This document shows positions 4,658 to 5,163 of a DNA stretch of 5,163 nt, piece by piece; within the stretch, counting starts at the first letter, position 1; each line of letters opens with the position of its first letter. The notes beneath the pieces were generated by a model that saw only the letters and a list, made by a program, of their open reading frames with translations, was not told where the DNA came from and searched no databases. Position numbers and translations under genes: made by a program. Source of the stretch: Eubacteriales Family XIII. Incertae Sedis bacterium (GTDB lineage Bacteria; Bacillota; Clostridia; Peptostreptococcales; Anaerovoracaceae); the NCBI GenBank assembly GCA_031283865.1, contig JAITAX010000043.1:1-5163 (forward strand). The letters run 5' to 3'.

Positions 4658-5163
4658 TCAGCGCGTCAATTCGTGCAGGGCTTGCGCCAAGATATCGATT
4701 TCCCGCGCCGTATTGTAAAACGCAAGGGAGGGACGCACGGTCCCCTCCAAGCCGAAATGCCGCAGTATGGGCTGCGCGCAATGGTGTCCCGCGCGCACCG
4801 CTATGCCCCTGTCGCTCAGGTATTTGCCCACCTGCTCGATCGCATGGCCCTCGAGTACGAAGGAGAGCACGCTCGCCTTCCGCGCCGCCGTACCGATGAA
4901 GCGCAGTCCCGGTACGCGCGACAGGGCCTCCGTCGCGTAGCGCAGCAGGGCCTGTTCATACGCGGCGATCGCTTCCATGCCGATCGCGCTCACATAATCG
5001 ATGGCCGCGCCGAGTCCGACGGCGTCCGCGATGCTGCCCGTGCCCGCCTCGAATTTCTGCGGGGCCTCGTGATAGAGCGTCCGCTCGAAGCGCACGTCCG
5101 CGATCATGTTGCCGCCGCCCTGATAGGGCTTCGCCGCGTCCAGTGCCGCCTTCTTCCCGTAGA
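4658..5163 (-). CDS. sufS: Cysteine desulfurase, SufS-type (group II), C-terminal part (5' end outside window)
   Basis: PLP-dependent class V aminotransferase-fold enzyme that takes sulfur from L-cysteine, leaving alanine, and carries it as a persulfide for Fe-S cluster assembly. About 168 residues are visible, the last two fifths of a roughly 400-residue protein; the PLP lysine lies beyond the window. The visible part starts with YGKKAALDAAKPYQGGGNMI, then PQKFEAGTGSIADAVGLGAA, a region typical of SufS. The catalytic cysteine is in RAGHHCAQP (codon 4780-4778); the GHHC form marks group II enzymes rather than IscS. The arginine in VRPSLAFYNT corresponds to the substrate-carboxylate arginine of SufS. 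The methionine at 5107 is internal, not a start. It lies upstream of serine acetyltransferase on the same strand, linking cysteine use to cysteine synthesis. Whether sufBCD/sufU are adjacent cannot be seen. A CsdA-type role is the main alternative. Confidence 0.93.
   Translation of the reverse strand, partial: YGKKAALDAAKPYQGGGNMIADVRFERTLYHEAPQKFEAGTGSIADAVGLGAAIDYVSAIGMEAIAAYEQALLRYATEALSRVPGLRFIGTAARKASVLSFVLEGHAIEQVGKYLSDRGIAVRAGHHCAQPILRHFGLEGTVRPSLAFYNTAREIDILAQALHELTR

Noticed and set aside
3610..4899. Long open frame (429 codons) on the + strand opposite the serine acetyltransferase and the end of the desulfurase gene
   Set aside because: It is antisense to two well-supported enzymes, has low-complexity Arg/Ala/Pro-rich translation and no good ribosome binding site, so it is a shadow of the real genes.
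5105..5107. ATG at 5107 (-) as the start of a short desulfurase-like protein
   Set aside because: The frame continues upstream with typical SufS sequence (YGKK...YQGGGN), so the methionine is internal and the gene is truncated by the window.

Overview
The window reads as a chromosomal piece of a fairly GC-rich bacterium. Strong AAGGAGG-type ribosome binding sites, a HAMP-type histidine kinase/OmpR-type regulator pair, an AAA/DUF4143 ATPase, a group II cysteine desulfurase and a long EpsC-type serine acetyltransferase fit an anaerobic Bacillota (Clostridia or Negativicutes) or Synergistota lineage. That placement is inference from gene style; no rRNA or other marker is present.

Layout. At 1-1531 (+) a two-component pair is translationally coupled by an ATGA overlap: the C-terminal part of an OmpR/PhoB-family response regulator, cut by the window edge, and a complete membrane histidine kinase. 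At 1559-2788 (-) a stand-alone AAA ATPase with DUF4143 and a nuclease-fold-like C-terminus converges on the kinase gene; it has patches of clearly lower GC than its neighbours and looks like an accessory insertion. The 211-base divergent intergenic region 2789-2999 is AT-rich and holds promoter candidates in both directions, a perfect 10+10 inverted repeat next to the ATPase gene, and helically phased TTCAT repeats in front of the + strand gene. At 3000-3569 (+) lies a small four-helix membrane protein resembling the membrane core of MotA/TolQ/ExbB. A long imperfect hairpin (3578-3620) fills the gap to the convergent sulfur genes. At 3622-5163 (-) a cysteine desulfurase (SufS type, N-terminus beyond the window) is followed by serine O-acetyltransferase.

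How the genes work together. The acetyltransferase makes O-acetylserine, the precursor of cysteine, and SufS withdraws sulfur from cysteine for Fe-S cluster assembly, so the - strand pair plausibly couples cysteine supply and use. The two-component pair has no obvious target in view, although the 11-bp phased repeats before the MotA-like gene have the geometry of an OmpR/PhoB-family site. I see no CRISPR array, tRNA, rRNA, insertion sequence or phage gene. I found no clear new system; the best leads are the short MotA-like protein with its phased repeats, the palindrome over the ATPase promoter, and the A9 tract inside the ATPase gene.
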